NCBI GenBank assembly: GCA_034669045.1
Contig: JAXDOD010000103.1
Coordinates: 24,227-88,226 of the forward strand
Direction: 5' to 3'
Source: VAZQ01 sp034669045
GTDB taxonomy: Bacteria; Pseudomonadota; Alphaproteobacteria; Rhizobiales; Xanthobacteraceae
Length of the DNA: 64,000 bases
The translations under genes were made by a program, and so were the position numbers. Below, in pieces: positions 1 through 11,532 of this stretch (its first letter is position 1; every line of letters begins with the position of its first letter). The notes below the pieces were generated by a model. The model made no database searches, had not been told where the DNA came from, and saw nothing but the letters and a program-made list of their open reading frames with translations.

Positions 1-504
1 GCCAGTGCCAAGACCAAGGCCGCGCTTGTCTTTGTTTTTGGCGAGTTCGCCGACGAAAGTTTCATCAACCTCGACAATGCCGCCAAGCTTTTCCTCTGGA
101 GCGACGAGCGCCGCGCGGATTTTATGACACATGGAATGTGCGGTGCCGTAAGAGCCGAAACCCATCATCCGCTGGATTTGAAGCGCACTCATTCCCTTTT
201 TGCTGGCGAGCATAAAATGCACGACGCGGAACCAGTCACGGAGCGGCTTGTTCGTGTTCTCAAAGATCGTTCCTGCAATCACAGAAAACCGATAACCGCC
301 TACAGGCGTGCACGCATAGCACTGCCATTTGAACGGCATCGTCCTAACCGGAAATATCCGCTTGCCATCGTGGCAGCGCGGGCACTCGACGCCTTCTGGC
401 CAGCGGCGGGCCTGCAAGTAAGCCTTGCAATGATCCTCATTCGGAAACGCCGCATCGAATTGGGCGACGGTCATCTGGGGGACAGACTTCGGACGGCGGG
501 CCAT
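1..504 (-). CDS. IS1595-family transposase, N-terminal part
   Basis: The frame is open from the ATG at 504 to the window edge (168 codons). The product begins MARRPKSVPQMTVAQFDAAF. It has the zinc-ribbon pair CPRCH and CYAC near residues 45-70, then the WFRVVHFMLASKKGMSALQI helix region, and ends just after VEVDETFVG, which carries the first acidic residue of the DDE-type catalytic core. This is the usual architecture of ISXO2-like transposases. The catalytic remainder is outside the window, so whether the element is intact cannot be judged. Confidence 0.9.
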   Translation of the reverse strand, partial: MARRPKSVPQMTVAQFDAAFPNEDHCKAYLQARRWPEGVECPRCHDGKRIFPVRTMPFKWQCYACTPVGGYRFSVIAGTIFENTNKPLRDWFRVVHFMLASKKGMSALQIQRMMGFGSYGTAHSMCHKIRAALVAPEEKLGGIVEVDETFVGELAKNKDKRGLGLGTG

Positions 505-594
505 GACTTTCCTCCTAGCAATCTAGCAAGAGAGAGTATGGCGGAAAATCCCTAGTAGTCAAGTACCGTATAGTCGCCTAAATTAGGACACTAC
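1..594 (-). mobile_element. IS1595-family insertion sequence, partial (runs off left edge)
   Basis: A transposase of the IS1595/ISXO2 type fills most of this stretch and is cut by the window edge. Upstream of its start, about 561-594, lies a sequence that on the minus strand reads ggtagtgtcctaatttaggc. This resembles the terminal inverted repeats of IS1595 elements and is the likely end of the element. The other end and the target duplication are outside the window, so the boundary at 594 is approximate. Confidence 0.75.
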
Positions 595-3500
595 CAATAT
601 TTCCGCATCCTGGCCATGCGTATCGGAGCATCCGCGATGCGTCATCCGGGCCCGGGCGTCGGCGACGGCGTGCAGCCACGCTCGGGGCGCCATCGATGGC
701 ATTGATCCTCGGGTCGCTCGGAGTCTACCATAAGTTGAAGACGCTCGTTCGCGGGGGGGCGGGGGCGGGGACATGACGACGGGCACCGATTCCACCGGCA
801 GCGGTCCGCTGACCACCGAGCAGATCCTGCGCGAGGAGGCCGCCGCCATCCATGGCGAGGACAAGGTCAGGGCTGCAACCGGCGCCAATCTCAATCACAC
901 GCTCAACAACCTGGATTCCGCCGCCTTGTGCCTGTCAGGCGGCGGCATCCGCAGCGCCGCCTTCGGGCTCGGCGTGCTTCAGGCGCTGGCGCTGCATCCG
1001 CGTGCCGAGGGCAAGGGCACCGCGGCCAACAGCCTCGAGTCCTCCCTGCTCGCGAAATTCCATTATCTGTCGACCGTCTCGGGAGGCGGCTACATCGGTA
1101 GCTGGTTGTCGGCGTTTCGCAAACGCAGCGACTTCCCGACGGTGTGGCGGGCATTGACCGGACGGCCGAGCGGACCCAACGTCGAGCCGCCGCCGCTCGC
1201 CTGGCTTCGTTCCTACAGCAACTATATCACCGCGAAGCTCGGCCTGACCTCGGCCGACACTTGGACCGCGGTGGCGCAATACGTCGGCAACCTCCTCCTC
1301 AACTGGCTGATCATCCTGCCGGTTGTCTGCATCCCCATTCTCGTCCTGAAAATCCTGGCGGTCCTGCTCGATGCCGTGATGCTTGTGAGAAACTGGAATC
1401 CCCGCCACCTGTTCGCGGTCGAGGATGTCTGTACGATCAATTGGCAGCCCTATGCGCTGTTCGCCGTCGGAGGCGCCGCCTGCCTGATTGTCGCGCTCGG
1501 CTTCCTGACGCATTCGCGGCCATCGCGGCAGCTCGAGGACACGAAAGCAGAACGCATCGGCGTCGATCAGACGGCCTTCATCTGGGGATTCCTCATTTGG
1601 TCCGTTCTGGCCGCGGTCGCGTTGTCGCAGGTCGTGGGCTCCGACCCGATCGGCAAACTCTTCGTGAAGCTTGGGAGCGCCTGCAACGCGATATCCCAGG
1701 ATGCGACCGGCCTGCTCAGGCCGCTCTTTCCTCTGTGGCAATTCCTCGCAGCCGGCGCGCTGGTCGGCTTCGTCGTCTACGCGGCGGGATGGATCGTGGG
1801 CTGGCCGCGCAAACGCGACGTCCGCGATTTCGCCCTCTGGAGCGCATCGGGCGTGGTGTACGGCGCGCTCGTAGCTCTTGGCTTCTACCTCTATCTGATT
1901 ATCCCGGGAGCGGACGAGAAACAGGCGGAGCTGGCCAAGTTCACCGACAGCCCCGCCATGTACCTCACGTTCTGGGCTCCCTGGATGCTTTGTTCCCAGG
2001 TGATTGCGCTGACGATCTTCGTCGGCTTGATCAGCTATCAAAAACGTTTCGATGCCGATCGGGAATGGATCAGCCGCGCGGCCGGCTGGATCATCGTCGC
2101 CGCGATCGGCTGGTTGGTGATGACGTTTCTGGTCTTTGCCGGGCTCTTGACGTTGCTGCAGTCGGGATTTGCGGCGAAGATCGGCGTCTTCGTGGGCACC
2201 TATCTGGTTCCCATCGGCGCCCTCGCCGGTCTCGTTACGGCTCTGGCGGGCTGGAGCAGCGTTACAAAGACCAAGCCTGGCTCAAAGGATGTCTCCTCCC
2301 GAGCCGCCGATTACCTGCTCGCGGTCTCCGCGCCGTTGTTCGTCGCAGGCTTGATTTCCGCTCTCTCGATCGCACTCGACAAATTGCTGCTCGGCAAGAT
2401 GTTGTTCCAAGATTATTCGATGATGAAAATAATGCCGCTGACCACCATGGACCCGCGCGGCACCTTTGCCAACGTGTGGAACAATACCCTGCTGTGGCTG
2501 TTGCTGGGCCTCGGCGTTTCGTGTCTGGCCGGCTTCGTTGCCTCCCGCCGCATCAACATCAACCGCTTTTCACTTCACGCATTCTATCGCAACCGGCTCA
2601 TTCGGGCGTTTCTGGGCGCGTCGCGCCTGCGTCAGCCGGATGCATTCACCGGGCTCGACGAGGCGGACAATCCGAGGATGCACACCTTGTGGCCGCCCAA
2701 GGCAGGGAGCGGCTGGCAGCCGTTCCACGTCGTCAACGTCACGCTCAATGTCGTTTCGTCGAAACGGCTGGCATGGCAGGAGCGCAAGGCCGCGCCATTC
2801 ACGGTGAGCCCGCTCCACAGCGGCACCGGCAGCCGGTCGGTTTCGAGACCGACCCCGATCGGGGCGGAGGCGATCCCGGTCGGCGCCTATCGACCAAGCC
2901 TCGAATACGGCGGCCGCGGCACCAAGCCGAGCCAATCGGGCATTACGCTGGGAACCGCGATGGCGATCTCGGGTGCGGCAGCGAGCCCGAACATGGGCTA
3001 TCATTCGTCACCCGCGATGACGCTGCTGATGGCGATGTTCAACGTGCGTCTCGGCTGGTGGCTCGGCAATCCGGGGCCGGAGGGCGAGCAGACCTACTTC
3101 CGCGACGGGCCGCAGACCGCGGTCGTCCCGCTGCTGCAGGAAACCTTCGGCCTCACGACCGATGACAGCAAATACATCTATCTGTCCGACGGCGGCCATT
3201 TCGAGAACCTCGGGCTCTATGAAATGGTGCGCAGGCGATGCCGATGCATCCTGGTCAGCGACGCCGGATGCGACCCCAACTATGGCTTCGAAGACGTCGG
3301 CAACGCCCTGCGCAAGATCGCCATCGACCTCGGTGTGCCGATCACCTTCAAGAAGCTTGAAAGCTTGAGCAAGCGGCAAAAGAAGAACCGCGATCCCGAG
3401 ACATACCATCCCTATTGCGCGGTCGGTGAAATCGACTATTCAGCCGCGGATGGCCACGGCGAGAATGGCTACATCCTCTACGTGAAGCCCGGGTACCATG

Positions 3501-3728
3501 GAACCGAGAATGCGGGAATCAGGGCCTACGCGATCGCAAACCCGATCTTTCCGCACGAGGCCACGTCCGACCAGTTCTTCAGCGAGTCGCAATTCGAGAG
3601 TTATCGCTCGCTCGGCTTCGAGATCGTGAACGACGTCCTCGCGCGCGCATTCCCGCACGTCACCCCGCCCGAAGATCGGTCCTTGAAGGCAATCTTCGGC
3701 GCCATAGGACGGCTGGAAATTCCAGCCG

Positions 3729-6170
<2,442 letters not shown>

Positions 6171-6519
6171 GTTTGGACCTTCAAGGAGGTGCGAAAACGC
6201 ACGAAATCCACGTGCTTTGGTGTGACACGAACAGGGGGTGGCGTACAGGCTAAAGTGATCTCGATTAATATATTGATTCGTAAGCAAATTTAAAGGTCTC
6301 GGGCGGTGAAAAACGGGGTCGGAAACGCGCCTCGGAAACGGCCGGATCGGCGCCGCGAGGAGGCCTCCGCAACCGCCCGCGTCGGGGGCCGCTGTCGCGG
6401 CGGTCGGCGCCGCCCTGGGGATGGAATGAAAATTGCTCGCGACCAAGGCTGCGGCGCGCTACCGACTGCTGGACGCTTCGAGCCCAAGGCGGCGCCGGCG
6501 CGTCCTCGCGGAGAACCAG
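6171..6519. other. Divergent intergenic region between gyrB and the biuret-hydrolase-like gene
   Basis: No gene is seen. An AT-rich island at about 6256-6296 stands out from the GC-rich surroundings and is the best candidate for the gyrB promoter, but no good -35/-10 pair could be placed. A short hairpin with arms gtgcg and cgcac (6187-6200) lies in the gyrB leader. Confidence 0.5.
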
Positions 6520-7203
6520 ATGACCGGGCGACATGTGAATTCCGATCCCTATCCGTGGCCGTTCAACGGCGACCTGCGGGCGCAGAACACGGCTCTCATC
6601 ATCATCGACATGCAGACCGACTTTTGCGGCGTCGGCGGCTACGTCGACACGATGGGCTACGATCTCTCGCTGACGCGGGCGCCGATCCGGCCGATCCGCG
6701 ATGTGCTCGCCGCCATGCGCGCGAACGGCTTCCACGTCTTCCATACCCGCGAAGGGCATCGTCCCGACCTGACCGATCTGCCGGCCAACAAGCGCTGGCG
6801 GTCGCAACGCATCGGCGCCGGGATCGGCGATCCGGGACCGTGCGGGCGGATTCTCGTCCGCGGCGAGCCGGGCTGGGACATCATCCCCGACCTCGCGCCG
6901 CACGACGGCGAGCCGATCATCGACAAGCCGGGGAAAGGTTCGTTCTTCGCCACCGACCTCGAACTCATGCTGCGGCTGCGCGGCATCCAGAACGTCGTCC
7001 TGACCGGCATCACGACCGATGTCTGCGTCCATACGACGATGCGCGAGGCCAACGACCGCGGCTTCGAATGCCTGCTGCTCGAGGATTGCTGCGGCGCGAC
7101 CGATCGAGGAAACCACGACCACGCCGTCAAGATGATCAAGATGCAGGGCGGAGTCTTCGGGGCGGTTTCGGATTCGGCGGCTTTCGTCGCGGCCCTTGCG
7201 TAG
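6520..7203 (+). CDS. biuH: Biuret amidohydrolase-like cysteine hydrolase (isochorismatase family)
   Basis: Cysteine hydrolase of the isochorismatase superfamily, 227 residues. The catalytic triad is seen as Asp30 (ALIIIDMQTDF), Lys136 (IIDKPGKGSF) and Cys169 (TTDVCVHTT). From memory, the Rhizobium leguminosarum biuret hydrolase BiuH uses D36, K142 and C175, which is the same spacing. The long stretches GHRPDLTDLPANKRWRSQRI and GYVDTMGYDLS also match it. The expected reaction is biuret to allophanate plus ammonia. The start at 6520 follows a GGAG. It stands alone and divergent from gyrB, with no allophanate hydrolase or cyanuric acid hydrolase in the window. A related N-carbamoyl amidase is the alternative. 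Confidence 0.85.
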   Translation: MTGRHVNSDPYPWPFNGDLRAQNTALIIIDMQTDFCGVGGYVDTMGYDLSLTRAPIRPIRDVLAAMRANGFHVFHTREGHRPDLTDLPANKRWRSQRIGAGIGDPGPCGRILVRGEPGWDIIPDLAPHDGEPIIDKPGKGSFFATDLELMLRLRGIQNVVLTGITTDVCVHTTMREANDRGFECLLLEDCCGATDRGNHDHAVKMIKMQGGVFGAVSDSAAFVAALA

Positions 7204-7366
7204 GCCGCGGCACGTTGCGTGCGATATCCTCACCCCGACAGCATGCCGTCACACCCTTGTTGGCGATGCGCTTGGCAAGCCGATGAGGGACTGGCTGCAC
7301 CAGCGCGAGAATAACCTGCTTCATCGGCTAAGTTCAGGGGAACCAATCCCCGGGCCGACGGCGTCC

Positions 7367-8515
7367 TCAGGGGGATCCCCGCGGCTCGATCCGGCCCGGC
7401 GACACCTGGAAGACCTGCGCGCTGCGCTCGATCTCCGCGAAGGCCGCCGCGTCGGCGCCGGTCATCCAGACCTGCGCGCCGAGCCGCGCCAGCTCCCCAT
7501 GGAGCGCCGTCCGGCGCGCCGGGTCGAGATGCGCGACCACCTCGTCAAGCAGCAGCACCGGTGCCGCGCCGGCCATTTCGGCGAGCAGGCCTGCGTGCGC
7601 GAGCACCAGCCCGATGAGCAATGCCTTCTGCTCGCCGGTCGAGGCGTCGGCCGCCGGAATCGACTTGGCCGCATAGCCGACCGCGAGATCGGTCAGATGC
7701 GGCCCGTCGAGCGTGCGCCCGGCGGCGGCGTCGCGCGTGCGGTTGTTCCTGAGCACGGTCCGATAGCGGTCCTCCACCTCGACCGCGGGATGGGCCGGCA
7801 GCAGCCGTTCCATCCAGCCGTCGAGCGCGATGTCGGCAGCGGGAAAAAGCGAGGCCGGGTCGCGCCGTGCCGCGAGCGCCGCCTGCAGCCGCGCGACGGT
7901 CTCCGCCCGCAGCGCCGCGACCGCGACCGCGAGTTCGGCGGTTTCGTGCTCGATGGCGTCGAGCCAGTGCGGATCCGGCCGCGGATCCTCCAGCAGCCGG
8001 TTGCGCGAGCGCAGCGCCCGTTCCAGCGCGTTGACCCGGCTCATGTGCTCGGCATCGACCGCGAGCACCAGCCGGTCGAGGAAACGGCGCCGCTCCGAGC
8101 CGGGACCGTTGAACAGTGCGTCCATCGCCGGCACCAGCCAGATCACGCGCAAATGGTCGGCGAACGCGGCCGCCGAGGAAACCGGTTCGCGGTCGATGCG
8201 GCATTTGCGTGCCGTCGGTGCACTCTCTCCGAGCGGCGCGTCGATGCCGGTGCCGAGCGAGGCAAGCCCGAGCGCGCCCTCGACGTCGGCCGCCACCGCC
8301 CACGAGCCGTTCCCTTCGGAGAACGCCAGTTCGTCGAGCGTCGCGCGGCGCAGGCCGCGGCCCGGCCCGAGCAGCGAGATCGCCTCGATCAGGTTGGTCT
8401 TGCCGGCGCCGTTCGGGCCCGTGAGCACCACGGTTTGCGCGCCGACGTCGATCTGCGCCGCGTGATAGCTGCGGAAGTGGGTCAGCGTCAGGCGGGTGAG
8501 TCGGGCAGCGGGCAT
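7367..8515 (-). CDS. recF: DNA replication and repair protein RecF
   Basis: SMC-like ATPase that binds DNA gaps and helps load RecA. 382 residues from the ATG at 8515 (MPAARLTRLTLTHFRSY). Walker A GPNGAGKTN is near residue 35, the signature STGEQKALLIG near 295, and Walker B VLLLDEVVAHLD near 330. Longer upstream starts are possible but add non-family residues. It sits between dnaN and gyrB as in many alphaproteobacteria, although separated from dnaN by two small unknown genes. Confidence 0.95.
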   Translation of the reverse strand: MPAARLTRLTLTHFRSYHAAQIDVGAQTVVLTGPNGAGKTNLIEAISLLGPGRGLRRATLDELAFSEGNGSWAVAADVEGALGLASLGTGIDAPLGESAPTARKCRIDREPVSSAAAFADHLRVIWLVPAMDALFNGPGSERRRFLDRLVLAVDAEHMSRVNALERALRSRNRLLEDPRPDPHWLDAIEHETAELAVAVAALRAETVARLQAALAARRDPASLFPAADIALDGWMERLLPAHPAVEVEDRYRTVLRNNRTRDAAAGRTLDGPHLTDLAVGYAAKSIPAADASTGEQKALLIGLVLAHAGLLAEMAGAAPVLLLDEVVAHLDPARRTALHGELARLGAQVWMTGADAAAFAEIERSAQVFQVSPGRIEPRGSP

Positions 8516-8689
8516 AGCGAGCTTTTGTGACAGAGGAAAACGACGCCGCAACAATTCAACATGATGAAATTGCACGATATTTGCAGTCTGGCCAGCCGGA
8601 ACCAAGGGCGACGACAGCGCTTAACCCTCATGGGAGAGCGCGCGCGCGGGCCGCCGGCTGGCGAACCGTGAGCGGTCACGGAGACAGCC

Positions 8690-8884
8690 ATGGCCAGCAG
8701 GGGCAAATTACAGGACGTGGCGGCGCGGCATCTCCTCGAAGCGATCGAGGGCGTGCGCCGGGATCTCGCCAAGGTCGAGCTGTGGGCCGGCGCCGTCAAC
8801 GGGCTGTCGCAGCCAGTGCCCGATTACGATCCCAAGCAATGCAAGATCTGGCTGCCGCCCGAGCAGGCCGCCAGGCTGAAATAG
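8690..8884 (+). CDS. Small conserved hypothetical protein (64 aa)
   Basis: The start MASRGKLQDVAARHL is preceded by GGAGAC at a suitable distance. The product is mostly helical and soluble, with one Cys and the C-terminal motif WLPPEQAARLK. No domain is recognised. It lies on the plus strand inside the minus-strand replication block, downstream-to-downstream with the exported protein at 8907-9752. The ribosome-binding site and ordinary codon use support it as real; function is unknown. Confidence 0.65.
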   Translation: MASRGKLQDVAARHLLEAIEGVRRDLAKVELWAGAVNGLSQPVPDYDPKQCKIWLPPEQAARLK

Positions 8885-8906
8885 CGCGGCGGCCAGGCGA
8901 GAGCGA

Positions 8907-9752
8907 TTACTTCTTCGCCTGCTCGAAATAGCGCAAGTCCGGCGGCTTCTGGCCCTTCTTGGCGGGCATCAAATAGCCGTCCGCGCTCCTCATGTAGTTC
9001 TCGTCCTGAATGCGGACGTGCTCGTTGCCCTCGGCGCAGATCGCTTCCACCCAGATCGGATTGCGCTCGCGAACGTAGCGCTTCTTTATGGTCCAGGGCC
9101 GCGTCAGGGCGTTGTCGATCGTCGTGATTTCATCGTGAAGGAGGTCCGGGTTCGCCTGGTCGAGGAATATCCGTTCCTTGACGATGGTCTTGTTATCGAC
9201 GTGCAGCGGAAGGCCGCTGGCATCGAAGGCGCGCGGCCCTTTCAGAAGGCGCGTCTCGACCGCAAGCACGTCGTATTTGCCATCGGCATCCTCGTCGATC
9301 CATTTGCCGATCGAATAACCCATGAAGGAGGGCTCGAAGTCCTCGGGGAAATCGCGGCCATCGGTGAAGATCCGCCGCAGCATGCTCAGGTACTCGATCA
9401 TGATGTAGGTGGTCTTCGGCATGACGACCATTTCCATCGGGAAGATCACGTTCATCGCGCGCGGCATGCCGTCCGGGATGCAGGTATAGGTCGGGTCGGT
9501 GCCTTGGCCGCCGGCGGCCTGCTCCGCCCTGTTGGCCTCGAAGATCGCCTGGTATTCGGGTGTCAGCGGGGGCTTTTCCACCTGGGTCGTGGACCTGTTG
9601 GTGCCGTCGAAAAAGTTTCCGATGCCGGGCGGCCGCTTCCACTGCCCCGTCAAGTCGGGGAATTTGGATTGATCGAACGCCTGGGCGCCCGCAATCGTCA
9701 GGCACACCGCCGCAGCCGTCGCCAGTGCACCGATCGCGCACCTGTAAAGCAT
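8907..9752 (-). CDS. Exported conserved hypothetical protein
   Basis: 281 residues. The start MLYRCAIGALATAAAVCL is set by a strong GGGAGGA ribosome-binding site and opens a signal peptide cleaved near AGAQA. The mature part is periplasmic, with conserved-looking segments DLTGQWKRPPGIGNF, TYTCIPDGMPRAM and YLSMLRRIFTDGRDFPED, and an ending rich in Lys. No catalytic motif is recognised. It is co-directional with dnaN and recF but separated from both. The pattern fits a Rhizobiales family of secreted proteins of unknown role. Confidence 0.8.
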   Translation of the reverse strand: MLYRCAIGALATAAAVCLTIAGAQAFDQSKFPDLTGQWKRPPGIGNFFDGTNRSTTQVEKPPLTPEYQAIFEANRAEQAAGGQGTDPTYTCIPDGMPRAMNVIFPMEMVVMPKTTYIMIEYLSMLRRIFTDGRDFPEDFEPSFMGYSIGKWIDEDADGKYDVLAVETRLLKGPRAFDASGLPLHVDNKTIVKERIFLDQANPDLLHDEITTIDNALTRPWTIKKRYVRERNPIWVEAICAEGNEHVRIQDENYMRSADGYLMPAKKGQKPPDLRYFEQAKK

Positions 9753-10079
9753 GACCGTCCTCCCTGATGACCGAAGGGGCGTTGGACGCATGGCGTGTCC
9801 ATGACAGGCTTTCGCCCCGGCAGATTTTTATGGCGCAGCCGAAATTTCAGGTGCCCCGGTGCATCGCTTGGCGATGCCGTGATGATCAGCGGAAGCTCGT
9901 CATCTGGCTTCAGGCTTTTGCGTGATCATCCTTGGCTTGGAATGTCCGCCGCCGGAGAACGCCGAAGCATAACACGGCATCCGGCCCGGCGTCATCAAAC
10001 GCCGTGGAGAAGATTCGTCGATGAGGGTGGGCCGAAAAATTTTCTATGAACCACAATGCGCGTTTATGAACGCGCCGCC
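9753..10079. other. Intergenic region downstream of dnaN
   Basis: No gene is seen. It holds a hairpin just after dnaN (10058-10075) and another short inverted repeat (gcatcgc/gcgatgc) near 9860-9876. The promoter of the exported protein gene at 8907-9752 should lie here, but none is clear. Confidence 0.5.
10058..10075 (-). terminator. Hairpin after dnaN
   Basis: Perfect 7-bp stem gcgcgtt/aacgcgc with a 4-nt loop, starting a few bases after the dnaN stop codon. There is no clear run of U after the stem on the minus strand, so it may be an attenuating or 3'-end stabilising hairpin rather than a full intrinsic terminator. Confidence 0.4.
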
Positions 10080-11198
10080 TCAGACCCGCATCGGCATCAG
10101 CACATAGAGCGCGCCCTTGGAATCCTTGTCCTGGATCAGCGTGGGCGAGCCCGGATCGGCCAGCTTGAGGACCGCGGCCTCGCCTTCGATCTGCGCGGCA
10201 ATGTCCAGCAGATAGCGCGAGTTGAAACCGATATCGAGCGGGTCGGAGCCGTATTCGACCTCGACTTCCTCGGTGGCGCTGCCGGAATCCGGGTTGGTCA
10301 CCGAGAGCATCAGCTTGCCGGGGCTGAGCGACAGCTTGACGGCGCGCCCGCGCTCGCTCGAGACCGTCGAGACGCGGTCGACCGCCTGCTCGAATTCCTT
10401 CTTGTCGACGATCAGTTCCTTGTCGTTGCCCTGGGGAATGACCCGGCCATAGTCCGGGAAGGTGCCGTCGATCAGCTTGGAGGTGAGCACCACGTCGCCC
10501 AGCGTGAACCGGATCTTGCCTTGCGACAGCTCGATGGCGACCTCCGCTTCGCTGTCCTCGATCAGGCGCTGCACCTCGGCGACGGTCTTGCGCGGCACGA
10601 TGATGCCCGGCATCCCGACGGCGCCAGCCGGCAATGGCAGCTCGACCTGCGCCAGGCGGTGGCCGTCGGTGGCGACCGCCCGCAGCATCTGCATCGGGCC
10701 GACGCCGGCGCCGTGGAGGTAGATGCCGTTGAGATAGTAGCGCGTCTCCTCGGTCGAGATCGCGAACTGGGTCTTGTCGATGAGGCGCTTGAGGTCGGCC
10801 GCGCCGAGCTTGAAGTTGTGCGTCATGTCACCGGCCGCGAGATCGGGAAAGTCGCTCTCGGGCAGGGTCTGGAGCGTGAAGCGCGAACGTCCGGCGCGGA
10901 TCGCGAGCACCGCGCGGTCGCCGGAGGCTTCGAGCACGATCTGCGCGCCCTCGGGGAGCTTGCGCACGATCTCGTAGAACATGTGGGCCGGGACCGTGGT
11001 CGAGCCGCCCGGCGAGACCTCGGCCGCGATCGTCTCGGTGACTTCGAGATCGAGGTCGGTCGCCTTGAAGGACAGCTTCGAACGATCGGCCTTGATCAGC
11101 ACGTTGGCCAGGATCGGTATCGTGTTGCGCCGCTCGACCACGCGATGGACGTGGCCGAGCGATTTCAGGAGCTCTGCGCGCTCGACGGTGACCTTCAT
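10080..11198 (-). CDS. dnaN: DNA polymerase III beta subunit (sliding clamp)
   Basis: Processivity clamp of the replicative polymerase. From MKVTVERAELLKSLGHVHRVVERRNTIPIL at 11198 the protein has 372 residues, the standard length. It shows the three repeated clamp domains and the typical ending LIQDKDSKGALYVLMPMRV. The longer open frame upstream adds residues with no family match. It lies directly downstream of dnaA on the same strand, with 331 bp between. Confidence 0.97.
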   Translation of the reverse strand: MKVTVERAELLKSLGHVHRVVERRNTIPILANVLIKADRSKLSFKATDLDLEVTETIAAEVSPGGSTTVPAHMFYEIVRKLPEGAQIVLEASGDRAVLAIRAGRSRFTLQTLPESDFPDLAAGDMTHNFKLGAADLKRLIDKTQFAISTEETRYYLNGIYLHGAGVGPMQMLRAVATDGHRLAQVELPLPAGAVGMPGIIVPRKTVAEVQRLIEDSEAEVAIELSQGKIRFTLGDVVLTSKLIDGTFPDYGRVIPQGNDKELIVDKKEFEQAVDRVSTVSSERGRAVKLSLSPGKLMLSVTNPDSGSATEEVEVEYGSDPLDIGFNSRYLLDIAAQIEGEAAVLKLADPGSPTLIQDKDSKGALYVLMPMRV

Positions 11199-11529
11199 GG
11201 CAACCTCATTCGACCCGGGAACCGCATGCGGCCCGGGGGCACCAAACGTGGCGCGAAGGCGCAGATTGCGCAAGGGTTTGCGGGCGTGCGGCGGCGCTTT
11301 ATCCAACGCCAATCGTTATCCAACGCCAATCGTGCGACATCCTGCGCCAACGGGACGGCGCTGCCCGGCCTGCGGGCGGTTTCACGCTCCCGCGCGGTAC
11401 GCTGCCGCGCCCGGCCACGGATTGTTCCGGCTAGGGCACATCCAGTTTCCGGGAAACCGAACGTGCCCTAGCGTTTTTGCGTTGGTCGCTTTTCGGACGG
11501 AAAACCGGGTTCCGCTTTTCCTGAAAATG
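11199..11529. other. dnaA-dnaN intergenic region with two repeats
   Basis: No gene is seen. The dnaA-proximal half is occupied by two dispersed palindromic elements (11431-11471 and 11488-11532). The dnaN-proximal half has a near-duplicated short segment, atccaacgccaatcg, around 11301-11331. dnaN may have its own promoter here, but none is obvious. Confidence 0.5.
11431..11471. repeat. Nested palindromic element
   Basis: Outer arms ctagggcac (11431-11439) and gtgccctag (11463-11471) enclose an inner near-perfect palindrome gtttccgggaaac (11445-11457). The segment gcacgttcgg of this element recurs at 31147-31166 next to gcdH. Its position just after dnaA suggests a transcript 3'-end or dispersed-repeat role. 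Confidence 0.7.
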
Positions 11530-11532
11530 CTA
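11488..11532. repeat. Dispersed Rhizobiales-type intergenic repeat
   Basis: The segment with cggaaaaccgggttccg and cttttcctgaaaatgct looks like the 'aaaaccggttccc...ttttcctgaaaatgct' repeats often seen between genes in Bradyrhizobium relatives (from memory, not checked). It runs into the stop codon of dnaA at 11530-11532. Confidence 0.5.
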
